From Aureobasidium sp. EXF-3400 (taxonomy: Eukaryota; Ascomycota; Dothideomycetes; Dothideales; Saccotheciaceae), in assembly GCA_024195585.1 (NCBI GenBank), contig SWBL01000330.1, positions 1 to 57,250 of the forward strand: 57,250 nucleotides of DNA, given 5' to 3'. A program made the position numbers and the translations under genes. The first letter of the stretch is position 1, and each line of letters opens with the position of its first letter. The notes beneath the pieces are model-generated. The model did no database searches and had not been told where the DNA came from. It saw nothing but the letters and a program-made list of their open reading frames with translations. Shown one piece after another: positions 34,722 to 45,751 of the stretch.

Positions 34722-36565
34722 ATGACTGCAAGACACTCCTTGCCGATTGAAACCACGCAGGTTGCCAAAGAAGAAGCAGATCTTAAGGCACGTCCGAGTC
34801 TTACGTCTGCCATCGACCGCGAAATTGGATTTTCAGTGTCTTTCACCAGCGATGAGGAGAAGAAAGTCTTGAGAAAGATCGATCGTGTTATTCTACCTAT
34901 GGTACAAGTACTATCCCAATGTTATGGAACTCGAATGCTAAGGACAAGACAGATGTGCTTCGTGTTTTTTTGCCAATATCTGGATAAGCAGAGCTTGAGC
35001 TATGCTTCGGTTGCAGGTCTTATTCAAGATCTGGAAATGGATGCATCGCAGTATTCGTGGTGCTCTTCTATCTTTTACATAGGTCTGGGACCTATCGGCT
35101 CGATGCTGGCACCCCCGATATGACATCTGCTGATTCGACATGGCTCTCCAGGTCAGCTGGTGTCTGAATATCCTTTCATTTATCTAATGAGTAGATTACG
35201 CTTGACAAAACTTGTTGGCTTCACGATGTAAGTTGTATCTTCCAGGAACTCATCCTTCGACACCTCTTAACTATACATCCATTAGTGTCGTTTGGGGTTG
35301 TATATGTATGTGTCTTGCTGCGCCGGTTGATTTTGCGGGCTTTGCAGCAGTTCGTTTTCTGCTTGGTTTCAGCGAAGGCGCGGTCAGTCCAGCGTTCGTA
35401 ACCATTACATCCTACTGGTACAAGAAAGAGGAACATGCTCTACGAACGGCGTTAGTGAGATCTACTTCACAGATACCAAGAGGTTACAGCTGACCTGCGC
35501 AACTAGTCTCTGGATCTCGATGAACGCCTTAGCTCAGGTCGTTGGTTCTTTGCTCATGTTTGGAATAGCAGGGAACAAAAACTTGACCATCGCTCCATGG
35601 CGAGTCATGTTCATTGTCTGTGGAGCAATGACTGTTGCTATTGGGATCGTCTTCTTCCTCGCAATGCCTAGTGGGCCACAAGATGCTTGGTTTCTAAACA
35701 AGAGAGAAAAGGAAGTGCTTGCTGCACGAATGGCCAAGAGTCACGAAGGCGGAGATCGGAAAAACTTCTCGGTCGCCCAACTTCGAGAAGCCCTTCAGGA
35801 TGTCAAGGTGTGGTTGATCTTCTGCTTCGGATTGCTGGTCACCATGCAATCTCCAGTTTTGACCGTAAGCATTCTAGCTCAAGCATCATGTTCCAGAATA
35901 CTGACCGATGTTGCAGTTCGCCTCTTTGATCATAAAAGGCCTTGGCTATAGTAGCCATGAAACCTTACTCTATGTGGCGCCCTCCGGTGCCGTACAGCTG
36001 GTGCTGATCTGGATCGGCGTTGTCTTGTGCTTATGCATCCCTCAGCGACGTTGTGCAATAGCAATCGCATTGTGCATTCCTCCGCTTGTAGGATGCCTTT
36101 TGCTTGTCAAGTTGCCCACGTCCGCTGGCTGGGGCGTCGTTGTTTCCTCCTGGCTGGTGAGCTGCTCTGCACAAGATTGCTGTTGATGAATACTGATGGT
36201 GACAGGCATCTTGTATCACTGCACCTTGGTCGATCCTTTTGAGTTTGAGTGCTTCGAATATCAAGGGCAACACAAAACGCAGTGTTGCCAACGCCGTCTT
36301 CTTCATCGGCTACTGCGTAGGTTGCATCGCCTCGCCACAGCTCTGGAAACACTCGCCTCGGTACTTTTCTGGAGTAGTGACTGCGATTGTGACCTGGTTC
36401 CTTCTTATCGTAGTCACTGTCGCTCGGTGGTTATTATGCATGGTTGAGAATCGAAAGCGAGATGTCGAACTTGCTAGACCTTCTGAGTCGTTGGAAATGG
36501 ACGACCTGAGGATTGATTTGGATCTGACGGATAAAGAGGACAAAGCGTTCCGATACTCGTGGTAG
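34722..36565 (+). CDS. MFS transporter, DAL5/allantoate-permease (anion:cation symporter) type
   Basis: Seven exons: 34722-34901, 34953-35082, 35152-35227, 35286-35450, 35507-35864, 35917-36156 and 36206-36565, giving 502 residues. Family features: a soluble N-terminus with IDREIGFS and RKIDRVILPM before helix 1; YLDKQSLSYASVAG in helices 1-2; ASQYSWCSSIFYIGQL; FRFLLGFSEGAVSPAF-like sequence (AVRFLLGFSEGAVSPAF); WYKKEEHALRTALW; and PWRVMFIVCGA with PSGPQDAWFLNKREKEV in the central loop. The C-terminal half has SASNIKGNTKRSVANAVFF, typical of this family. Relatives import carboxylates such as allantoate, nicotinate or dipeptides. The first intron (51 bp) is stop-free and in frame. It is divergent from the amidohydrolase gene. 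The substrate is not predictable. Confidence 0.87.
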
Positions 36566-36939
36566 ATCCACCTGAGACAAACAGTCAGTAGCTATTTAAT
36601 GATAATTATGATAAGTAGCATGACACAAGCAAAGATGATGACATCCTTGTATGGACTTGTTTAGGTTCGGTATGTGTAGATGTGGTTTAGGCTTAGGAGC
36701 TTAAAATTGATGTCGAATAGTCCAAAGGTTGTGATGCCGAGTGGACTACTGAACTTGGCGAGTAGGATATCTCCGAGATAAGCCGCCACCATTCAAGACC
36801 CGAAACTCCGCTTCAAATCGCAGACACAGTGTCACAGCCACATGCAATAGGTCAGCCTCCGAGTCGTGGTTTTCAGCAGGCGCGATTAACTCTCAGCAGT
36901 CGGAGTGCCTATCGCATCATTTATCTGTTGTCAAGCAAG
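36566..36939. other. Intergenic region upstream of the Zn2Cys6 regulator gene
   Basis: About 370 bp holding the transporter 3' end and the regulator promoter. The in-frame upstream codons from 36829 extend the regulator N-terminus without conserved features, so they are left as leader. Confidence 0.4.
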
Positions 36940-39111
36940 ATGCAAGATGGCAGAGTTGCGAAGCAGAAACGACAGCGACCGCGAGTTCCGCCGGAACAGC
37001 GACTGCGGGCAGCGCGCGCATGTAAGTGGTTCAAGGCATAAAACCAGCCTGCTGTCGATAGATCACCTACTCATCTATGACCAGGCCAAGCTTGCCAGCG
37101 AAGCAAAAATCGCTGTGTCCCAACGAGGTCTGGTGAAGCTCAATGCGCCAGGTGCCTCCACAGATCGCAAGATTGCGTCTACCCCATGGAAAGTGCCAGG
37201 TCGCCGCAGACACCGACGCTGCATAACGGGAATGTAGTAGATCGTGCTGCTGATTTTGGCCACGTAGTCTGCAGTGAGGTAGGAAGTAACGTTGGTTCAC
37301 CTGAAACATCTACACAACCCGTGCGTATTGATACGAACCCTGCCACGGACCATCTTTCACAACTGCTGTCACGACTCAAAGACGCTGTTTTTGCTAGCCC
37401 TGTCTCCCCCTCTTCCCGGACTGGTCATCTGGGTAAGAACATGGATGTTGTATCTTACGAGTGGCATCATGACATTGTCGAAAAGTTTCCGCCACAATCA
37501 GTGGCGGAGTTCTTGACGTCGTGTTGCTACGAGTTGGCGACAGACAGCTTCTTCTACTTCGATCAAAAAGACTTCTCAGCCAAGCTCTGCAACTTCTACC
37601 AAGCTGAGCATTGCTATCTTCGCAACGATAGCGTCTTCATTTGTCTTTCGCTCATGGTTTTTGCATTAGGTAGTCAGTTCGCCTACTTGAAAGCGGAGGC
37701 GGCAACGAGCACCCCAGGAACCATGAACCAACCAGGCTCATACTTTTATCGGTTAGCAAACCGCATCATCCCTAACGTGGCATTTTGCTGTTCTGTCGAT
37801 GCGGTACAAGTCTGCCTCGTCACAGCAGTATATCTTTTGCCAGAACACGCCTACGACAAAGCTTATCTCTACCTCAGTCATGCTGTGCGCATCTCCATCG
37901 CTCTCGATCTTTACAGACAAAAGGAAACTTCCGACTCTACTCCGAAAGGATCTGAAGTTTGCCATCGCCTATGGTGGTCGGTGTATTCCCTGGACAGAAC
38001 GATAAGCATCAAACTTGGTCGCGCGAAGTCAGTCGCAAGCGATATCATAAAAACCCCCTTGCCGTCACCCCTACCAACTCTGGATTCAGAGCAAAGTTTC
38101 AAAAATGTCAGTCACCAGATCGCCAATGCGAAGCTGGTGCTTATTATGGATGTGATCGCCGACAATGTATGCCAAGGTACCCCCAACGCAAGTAAAGACT
38201 GTGAGATGTTAGATAGCTTCTCACGGCGCTTGATCTCATGGAAGTTGTCTTTAGCACCTCAGCTGGAGCTGCAGAGTATTCTCCCTCGATCCCAGGGTTA
38301 TCGCGCGGTGTTGCACCTTCATCTCAATTACCATTTTGCATGGATCTTGACATGTCGATCTGCGCTTATCAAGCTGCTGCGCCGCCGTCTGAGACAGTTC
38401 TTCAACGAACCGGACGAGCAACGAGATAGCTGCATTCTGCCACTTGAGCGCTACGCTGGTCAATGCGTCGAAGCTGCCAAAGCCATGATCGACTTGTTCG
38501 AGACACTTCAGCGTCTGAGATATCTAGGGATATTCTCGTACACTGATTTCCAAGGTTGTAGTACTGCAACGGTCATCTTGATACTGGACTGCATGTATCA
38601 AAGTCGCAGTCCTGATTCTCACTCTATCCAGACTGGCTTATCTTGCCTTGAGTTCATGGCGATTGGAAACCATCAAGCAAAAACCGGGCTCCGTTTTGTG
38701 GAGGAACTTCGATCCATTGCGGAAGATGTAGCGGAACAATGCAGACTCTCAGTGATCAATCAACCTCGAGTGTCTGGGGGAGCGTATGGAGCGGATGCCT
38801 ACGAGCAATGGATCCAAGACATAGGTGCTGATGGCGTGTCAGCAACTGAGAGTATCCCAGATACCGCAGGCGTGTTCTCTGACCATGCAAGTGACCAAGT
38901 ACGCGACTTGCCAGGTGCTAACTCAAGCTTTGGATCAAACTGCGAGACGACAGATGTGCCGTCCGCAGCGACGAATCAGCCAATGCCCACAGCAGCTATG
39001 TCTTACGATGATACTTACCTATTTGGCCTAACTGGATTGGATGCTTTGGATTATCTGAATCTGGAAGGTTTTACACACAACATAGGTCCCGCATACCAAG
39101 TTTCGCTTTGA
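36940..39111 (+). CDS. Zn2Cys6 transcription factor
   Basis: A 702-residue fungal regulator from exons 36940-37021 and 37085-39111. The intron falls in the first zinc-cluster cysteine codon: splicing T|GC produces RACQACQRSKNRC, then after nine residues CARCLHRSQDC, which is C-x2-C-x6-C-x9-C-x2-C-x6-C. The N-terminus before it is strongly basic (KQKRQRPRVPPEQRLRAARA). A Fungal_trans middle homology region lies around residues 230-400, with the marker HRLWWSVYSLDRTISIKLG. The C-terminus is acidic and Ser/Ala-rich, likely an activation region. Position right after the transporter gene makes it a candidate regulator of the amidohydrolase/transporter pair; this is contextual inference. An in-frame ATG at 36829 would add 37 residues. 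Confidence 0.9.
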
Positions 39112-39452
39112 AATGGCCTGGGTAGTTAAGTTGATCGCAAGGACTTCAAAGCATACAGGACGAAACCGTCGCACGTCAAAAAAAGGTAGGGTGTTTGTGA
39201 GCAGCATCCCCGCTTCGAGGTACCATGGTCGCCGGCTCAAGCCTTGTCCAGATGTGGCATCGGAGTTTCGGACTTACAGCGGCTTCCTGATTCGGACATC
39301 GCTGCTTCCAAATCGAGTATATCGGAGTTTGCAAACCCAGAACAAGAAACAGTGCCAACAAAATTGCAGACACAGCATTTGAACACTCTTTTCGTTTTGT
39401 TTCTTACAATTTCTTCCTCATTTCACATTTCACAACGACAGATTACCAGATC

Positions 39453-40238
39453 ATGTTGCCCATGAGCAAAAAAGTCGCATTGATTACTGGTGGCTCACAA
39501 GGCATCGGTGCTGCCACAGCCAGGCTCTTGGCTTCCAAAGGATACTTTGCGGCCATCAACTATTCGTCCAACACCGCGAAAGCCGAAGAAATCGTGAAAG
39601 AGCTGGGCGAACAGAATGCTATGAGCATTCAAGCGGATGCCGGTCAGGTGTCAGATATCGAGAGAATGGTGCAGAAGACTGCCCAGCGCTGTGGAAGAAT
39701 TGATGCACTTGTTGCAGCCGCGGCAGTCTTCAGCCTTCGGAAATGGCAGACACAGCTGAGGGTCGTTTCGACAGCATGATGGCGTTGAATGTCAAGGGTC
39801 CGTTCTTCCTTGCACAGGTGCGTGTCAAACACAGTTCTATTTCGCACACTGCTGACATCTCATTCACAGAAAGCGTCTCCTTTCATGCCGTCTGGATCCC
39901 ATATCGTCTTTCTGTCAACTACTCAATGTCATGCATCAACTGTGACAGCGCCCTATCTTCTCTACAACATGACCAAGGGGGCAGTCGAGCAGATGACTCG
40001 AGTCCTCGCCAAGGACTTTGGCCGGAAAGGGATATTCGTGAATGCAGTCGCTCCTGGTCCGACAGCGACTGATATGTTCTTGACCGGAAAATCTCCTCAG
40101 TCCTTGAAAACTCTCGCAGGCTTCAGTCCGCATGACCGCATCGCAAGACCTGAGGAAATTGCAGATACTATAACACACTTGACCGAGAGTCGTTGGGTTA
40201 GTGGTCAGGTGGTCAAGGTGAACGGCGGTATGGCATGA
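39453..40238 (+). pseudogene. Short-chain dehydrogenase/reductase with a frameshift
   Basis: Otherwise complete classical SDR. Segment one runs from the ATG to about 39743 with VALITGGSQGIGAATARLLA, AINYSSNTAKAEEIV and RIDALVAAAAVFSLRK. The frame then breaks; the expected continuation MADTAEGRFDSMMALNVKGP lies one base out. Restoring one A in the aaa at 39741-39743 would rejoin them. A normal intron (39818-39869) follows, then KASPFMPSGSHIVFLST, YNMTKGAVEQMTRVLAKDFG (Y-x3-K is YNMTK) and VNAVAPGPTATDMFLTGKSP to the stop. No GT-AG pair near the break allows a spliced solution of normal size. Either recent inactivation or a single-base sequence error. Confidence 0.75.
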
Positions 40239-40410
40239 TCGTTTGATTCTCGTTTGTCCTATCCATGCCACTTGTATGATAGAGTTCAGAATGATGCCGC
40301 GAGACGAATACTGTTCGAGTGCAAGGTTCGAAGGCGTTTATTGTATGAGATCTAAGTCAGCGATGCTTGCCTACATCGCTAATCACAGTTCGAAGCATCC
40401 TTTCCACCAC

Positions 40411-42685
40411 TTAATCGAAAACTCCCAGCAGCTGGCCATCGACCGTGTGAGGTTCATCAATGAGTGGCAGGAGTGACATAGCTGAAGGGTCCACCGTTTG
40501 ATCCGAGAGGACCTCATCTAATCCCGAGAATACATTCAGGGCATCCAGATCCATCGTGGACGTATAGGTGGAAGGCATAGTAAAGGCACAATCTTCATCA
40601 TGTTTGGCGGCACCCGAAGACAAATCGAGGGACTTGTGTCGCTGCCCATTGCTACCATTGACGAATCTCAAAGTAGCGTTCGACGAAGTAGACAGTGAAC
40701 CTGTCTGGAAGCCACTAACTACAGAATCCATATGCGCGAGAATCCTGCGCGTAGTTTCTGCAGCTCTATAGGCTGCATGTGAATTGCATTCAGCGAGGAC
40801 ATCGAAGGTGGCGAGAGCGTTTTGCAACGCCGCGTGTGCAGAGGGTGAATGAGGGCAGAAAGGATGTGCCATTGCAAATGCAAGCAGCGTCAGTGTGGCA
40901 TCCCATAGCATCCTTGTAGTCTCATGCACGAAACTCAGCACATCGCTTTCTGTCGAGACTTGGCGGATGATTTGAGTGGTGATGATCGCATGATTGAGAC
41001 TCCAAACACTGTGCTCGGCGCTGACAGGGATTCTACCAACAGAGCTGGAAGGAAATCGTATGAACGGACGGTGCAGAATCATGAGGAAGTTGTGATACGA
41101 CAGTTCGAGCAGTATACGTTGTCTCTGTAGCCAAGAAGGGATTGGTTCCTCGATGTCCAAGGGAGAACGAACTGTTGAAAACGGCCGACCGGCGCCTCTT
41201 CTAGGAGTCTTGAGCAGATCTGGGACTTGTTTGGTCCAGTCATGAACAGGCTTGAGACATTCAAGAAGGTATTCTGCGGAGTCCTTGATGACGTGGGCCG
41301 ACTCATAGAAGTCAGAAGTATTAGCTGCTTCCAGAGCCGCTGCACAGTTTGTAAAAATGCTTCATGAGCTTTTCGTACAGCAATCGTGAGACTCAAATGC
41401 ATGTTAAAGTAGGCGATGGATGGTAGTCCTCTGAAGGTTGTCGAGAGGTTGTCCGCAGGCAAGGACGTTTCGGATTCTTCGACTGTGTGGGGAATTGAAC
41501 AGGTCGCTCCGCGGTGATTGACAAGAAAAGGCTGGCCCAGATCCAAACTGATCCGGACGTCCATGGTATAGATACTCCACCAGATATTCTGACGCAATAC
41601 CTTTTCCTGCTCGGGCATGGTCGGAGGTGCTCCATGGTGTAAGCCTAGGGCCAACGCATTGCGGAGCGCTTGTGCAAGGCTGTCATGTGCTGCGTTCGTC
41701 AAAGAATTGTTTGCAAGATAAACAGCCGATAGCAGATGGCATTGAACAGTATGAATACTCAGCCACTCTGTCCTGGTCGACATGAGTTGGCGAGCACGAT
41801 CGAACAAAAACTGGCTTACACGGACTGAATGTTGAGCCTGGGATCCTCCGGATTCCCCATCAGAGCTCATGAAACAACTGCCGTATTGAGCACATAGAGC
41901 AAGCACCACATCAACCAGAGCTGAGTCACCACGTACTGAGTCATCCAAAGTCCACAAAGAATTGTAGTCTCGTGTAAAAGCTTCAAAGTGCAGTACAGGC
42001 AGGAGGATGTGGTAAGATTGCCAGAAAAGGTTGAGGTAGTGTTCTTCCTGGAGTCGCGTCATGCTTATGAGATCGGAATATGCTCCTTCATTGGCAATAC
42101 CGATGGTCGACGCTGCACTTCCAAGAGAAAAGGGATCATGCAATGCAGGTTCCCCTAAAGCAGAGCTAAGATATTTGTGACAGCGGTGGATGACAGAAGC
42201 AGGTGACGAGTAGTTACAGTATCGAGGACATCCGGTTGCTTCATCAACGACCCAAGTGGCAGCACGGGCGGCCGACGTCTGGCTTCCAGTGCATTGTGAT
42301 GAATCAACGGTAGGGACAGATGATGTCGATGGCGCCTCTTGCAAACCCGAAGCCACTTCTTTATCGCGGGCATCAGCCTCTAGGTCTCTTATATAAGCCT
42401 TGAGTCTCTCAATCTCCCTTCAATGAGTCGTCAGCGACGAAGTGCGCGACTTCGAAACAGTGGAACGGACTTTGTCGCGCTAGCAAGGGTACGAACTTCA
42501 TTCGAACCAGTAACGCAAGAATTCCCGCGCTCGACACAGTTGTCGCAAGGATCACTGTCGTTACATTTGACGCGATTCAGGCGGCACCAGTCACAGGCAC
42601 GAGCGACTTGTTTTCGCTTGGTGCGAACCCCATTGTTGCGGTTCTTCCTCACACCGCTCATGGTTGCATCAAAAGTCGCAAACAT
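40411..42685 (-). pseudogene. Zn2Cys6 transcription factor with a frameshift
   Basis: A regulator of about 730 residues if intact. Minus-strand exons are 42685-42497 and 42413-40411. Exon 1 has ARACDWCRLNRVKC then CDNCVERGNSC, a full Zn2Cys6 cluster, and the splice (phase 0) leads into a coiled-coil linker EIERLKAYIRDLEADA. The Fungal_trans region follows (NIWWSIYTMDVRISLDLGQP). At 41353-41357 a run of five A (five T on the coding strand) breaks the frame: upstream reads KAHEAFLQTVQ, while the family-like continuation TNCAAALEAANTSDFYESA is in the next frame and runs to the stop. One extra T would join them. No intron solution of plausible length was found. It is convergent with the frameshifted SDR gene. 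Confidence 0.78.
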
Positions 42686-43251
42686 GGTAGAATCTGAGGC
42701 AGGTGACCTGCACAGATGTCTCGAAGTCTGAGGATGAGAACCTCTGCCGTCAATCTCACCCGTGTGGCAGTCCTTCGCTGATGACTCAGGCAGCTACATG
42801 GGCAAAACGTCGGCGATACTTTGACCAAGCTCAACCACGCTTGGCGCAGATTATAGCTTTACAGGAGATGACACCCTGTCCGTTCGATGCACGAGACTGA
42901 CATGCGCAATATCAGACTTTCTTCGGCTCTAACCTATTTGCTTCTATGAGATTGTTTTATTTACTTGGCTGGCCAAGGGCATACACACAGGTGCAATCCC
43001 TCGAATCACACAAAATCTTGAAATGCAATCTTCCTTGCAGATACCTTGCAACAGTAACGAGGATACTGGCATACGGTCAAACAAGCATATGCCAGTCTGC
43101 ATTGCTCATCTAGAGCCGAAGATGTCCGGGCATGCGGCTATCAGTGGTCTTGTCTAAGAAAGGGAGAGTGCTCGTACAACCTCTGACACATGGTAATCCC
43201 ACCTTCAGTATAGCACAGGTGAGTGGAAGTGAATATAACCTAACCATGCTA
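42686..43251. other. Intergenic region
   Basis: About 570 bp holding the regulator promoter and the 3' end of the MFS gene. No further gene is seen. Confidence 0.4.
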
Positions 43252-45182
43252 TCATCTCACGCCTGCATACCGACTCCTTTTTCTGATATGCTTGCCATAG
43301 CGATAGAAGATATAACTAAAATCAATCAGCACCCCGATAGGATTGTCGTATAGCCAAAGATGATACTGACGGGCACGGAGCAAGGATTGCCGCAAGCATG
43401 GTTACGAGGAATGTAGCCCATTGGTATCCTAGATCATTATACACTATATGGCGATCAGTAAACCTGGAGCCAAATCCGTAGGATGGTATGGTCTGCAGAC
43501 TCACTTGCAGGTCCAAACAGTGGAAACATGGCGGCGAACATGCTTCTTGCAAAACCATTGGCTGCCAATGCACTGGCAGCGGAATTCGGGTACGAGTCTA
43601 CCAGAAACGTGAAAACGCCAGAGAAGACAAGGATGACGCTGGAAAAGGTCAGAAGAAGGCAGTGCAATATGCTCATCACTACTCACCCACAACCAAGAAA
43701 GGAACTGCCAATAATAGGCACAATCCAGTGAATGGATGAATATTGAGTCCAACCGAACCAGAGCATACCGACAACGATCAAAGGCGCACCAACGATGGCT
43801 GACGGAAGCCTGTACTCTGGTTCAGAGCCACCGACCTCGCCAGTCATCTCTTCGTGATGTCTGACCAGGCGAAGATAATTTTTGTGCCATCTAATTTCGA
43901 TCAATGATCTGGGTCTGTAACATCGCTTGGAGACGTATGTACAACGGGCCTGAAAGAATCCCAATGATCATTCCTACCATGATGCCGAGGAAACTCAAGC
44001 CAACTTGCCAGAGCTTGAATCCTTGGTTATGCTCGAAGACGATGTCGAAAGCGCTGAAGAACAGGTAGAGTATGCCTAGAATGACGGCGCAGAATAGGCA
44101 TAGTATAAAGACCATCGGCTCATAGATCATAAGGAGAAACGGTCGATGACAGGACTCCAAAATAGTCTTGATCAATTAGAAAGGTTCTGATCGAGCAAGG
44201 GGCGTATACTCACGCCAGGAATAGATCTTTCCAGCCTTTCAATTGGAGTGTGTCAGCGGTCATCGCCAGTTTCAGTGCGCGCCTTGACGGCTTCTCTGCG
44301 CAGAAGCACAGGCACATAAGTCTCAGGGACGAGACAAACAATCAGAAGCCACTGAATCCCTGCCCAGATAAGCAGAACCCAAAATGTCCAACGCCTGCGA
44401 AGGTCAGCAAGTGCATCCTTCCATTTTCCAAGACATACCAGTTGGCTTTATAGTTAATAAAGTCCGCAATCAGAGGCCCGAGTTCTGGACCCAGGCTGAG
44501 ACACAGTCAGCGTGGAGTCGACACAAGTGGTTCCTTCGAGTCTTCAAGACTTACAACGGGGCTGCTGTGTAGACCATCATTGGCTTCTGCAATTCAGCTC
44601 CAGTGAACATGTCCCCGACAGTGCCTCCAGCGACACTGAGGAAGGCGGCCCCGGCGAAGCCATCCAAGAAGCGGGCAATGACAAGCGTGGCTATATTGTT
44701 CGCCACCGCGCATGGCACGATCCAAATTACAAACATTAAACTCGAGATGACATAGACAGGGCGACGACCATAGGACTGTGGGTGGTATCAGTAAGGACAA
44801 CCAAGAATAGATATTCTTCTCGACAGACCTCGTTCAACGGAGCTAGAATCATGGGGCCCAGACCAAGACCGACGACAAACATACTCAACCCAAGAGTCGT
44901 GATCGTTCTGGAGGTCCCGAACTTGTCTTCGACCTGCGCTGTCGTACCAGTGTACAGACTACTTGCACAAGCAACGCAGAGACTTGTAGTTGAGACCACA
45001 ACAACGATGACCCATTTCCACCACACCGGCAGACATCTAGCGCTGTGAGGGTCGTCCTCCGTGAAGTTCACTTCGAACTGTGGATCATAAGGTATTGATT
45101 GCTTTTCAACGATGTGTTTTGCCGAGAAGTGATTGAGCGTAATAGGACGCTCACCGCCGAGAACGTCACTTGATGAGCTCAT
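43252..45182 (-). pseudogene. MFS multidrug-type (DHA1) transporter with one in-frame stop
   Basis: Nine exons on the minus strand: 45182-44829, 44775-44555, 44495-44439, 44394-44214, 44166-43943, 43890-43687, 43638-43505, 43443-43371 and 43315-43252. Together they make 503 codons in consistent phase. Family landmarks: helix 1 KWVIVVVVSTTSLCVACASS, LGLGPMILAPLNESYGRRPVY (motif A), ARFLDGFAGAAFLSVAGGT, PFLGPELGPLIADFINYKANW (motif C region), HWIVPIIGSSFLGCGVILVF, and PNSAASALAANGFARSMFAAMFPLFGP-type sequence near the end. The single lesion is a TGA at 44255-44253 (codon 258) in the loop between helices 6 and 7, where relatives have Trp before the (A/T)PIE motif. All splice sites look intact, so inactivation would be recent. 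Relatives export drugs or metabolites. Confidence 0.8.
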
Positions 45183-45241
45183 GGTGTGTGACTCCATGAG
45201 TACGAAACAGATCAATGAACATTGCGGTAGGTTCCTCCAAC

Positions 45242-45247
45242 TTTATA
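45242..45247 (-). promoter_or_regulatory. TATA box of the DHA1 transporter gene
   Basis: TATAAA on the minus strand lies 60 bp upstream of the start codon chosen at 45182, supporting that start over the longer ATGs at 45197 and 45215. Confidence 0.45.
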
Positions 45248-45751
45248 TGTAGTGGATTGATCTGCTGTTGCAAATCAGAGGAGGCTCCGGACTCGCTCAA
45301 AGGGGTTTCGGAGTTGCGGAGTTGATCCTAGATTACCCAAAATGGTAATCCAGCACACCTCCATCTATGTCTTCCCGTCAGAAGGTCGCATTAGTAATGA
45401 TGTCGAACGGTAATGGAACTCACCTAACGTGTCCAGCTCTGGATCAGAAACTTCGATCACTGTACTCAAATTGGCTGACTGTTTCGTTGCAGTGGTTCCG
45501 AAGAGAATGTCTATGATCATCAACACTGTCTCAGCGACTCGCCATACATCAATCAATCAGACCCGGCTATTCCAGGCCAGATATCTGCGGGAAGAGGGAA
45601 CAACTCAAGCATTCATGTCATGCGTCAGATGCTGCACCAAGCAGTGCGGTTCTCTCGAAGTGAGGGGTTATCCAAACGCTCGACAGGGAGAGGACGCTCC
45701 AAGGATAATACACCAGAAGATAGATACAACGAACCGCCTATGTCTGACCTC

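Noticed and set aside
39685..39766. A tiny intron to explain the SDR frame break
   Set aside because: Candidate GT-AG pairs give a 24-bp intron or remove the conserved strand and motif around IDALV.
41340..41420. A 39-bp intron (gtacga...gtgcag) in the second regulator
   Set aside because: Phase does not match (phase 0 donor needs phase 1), and the size is below that of any other intron here.
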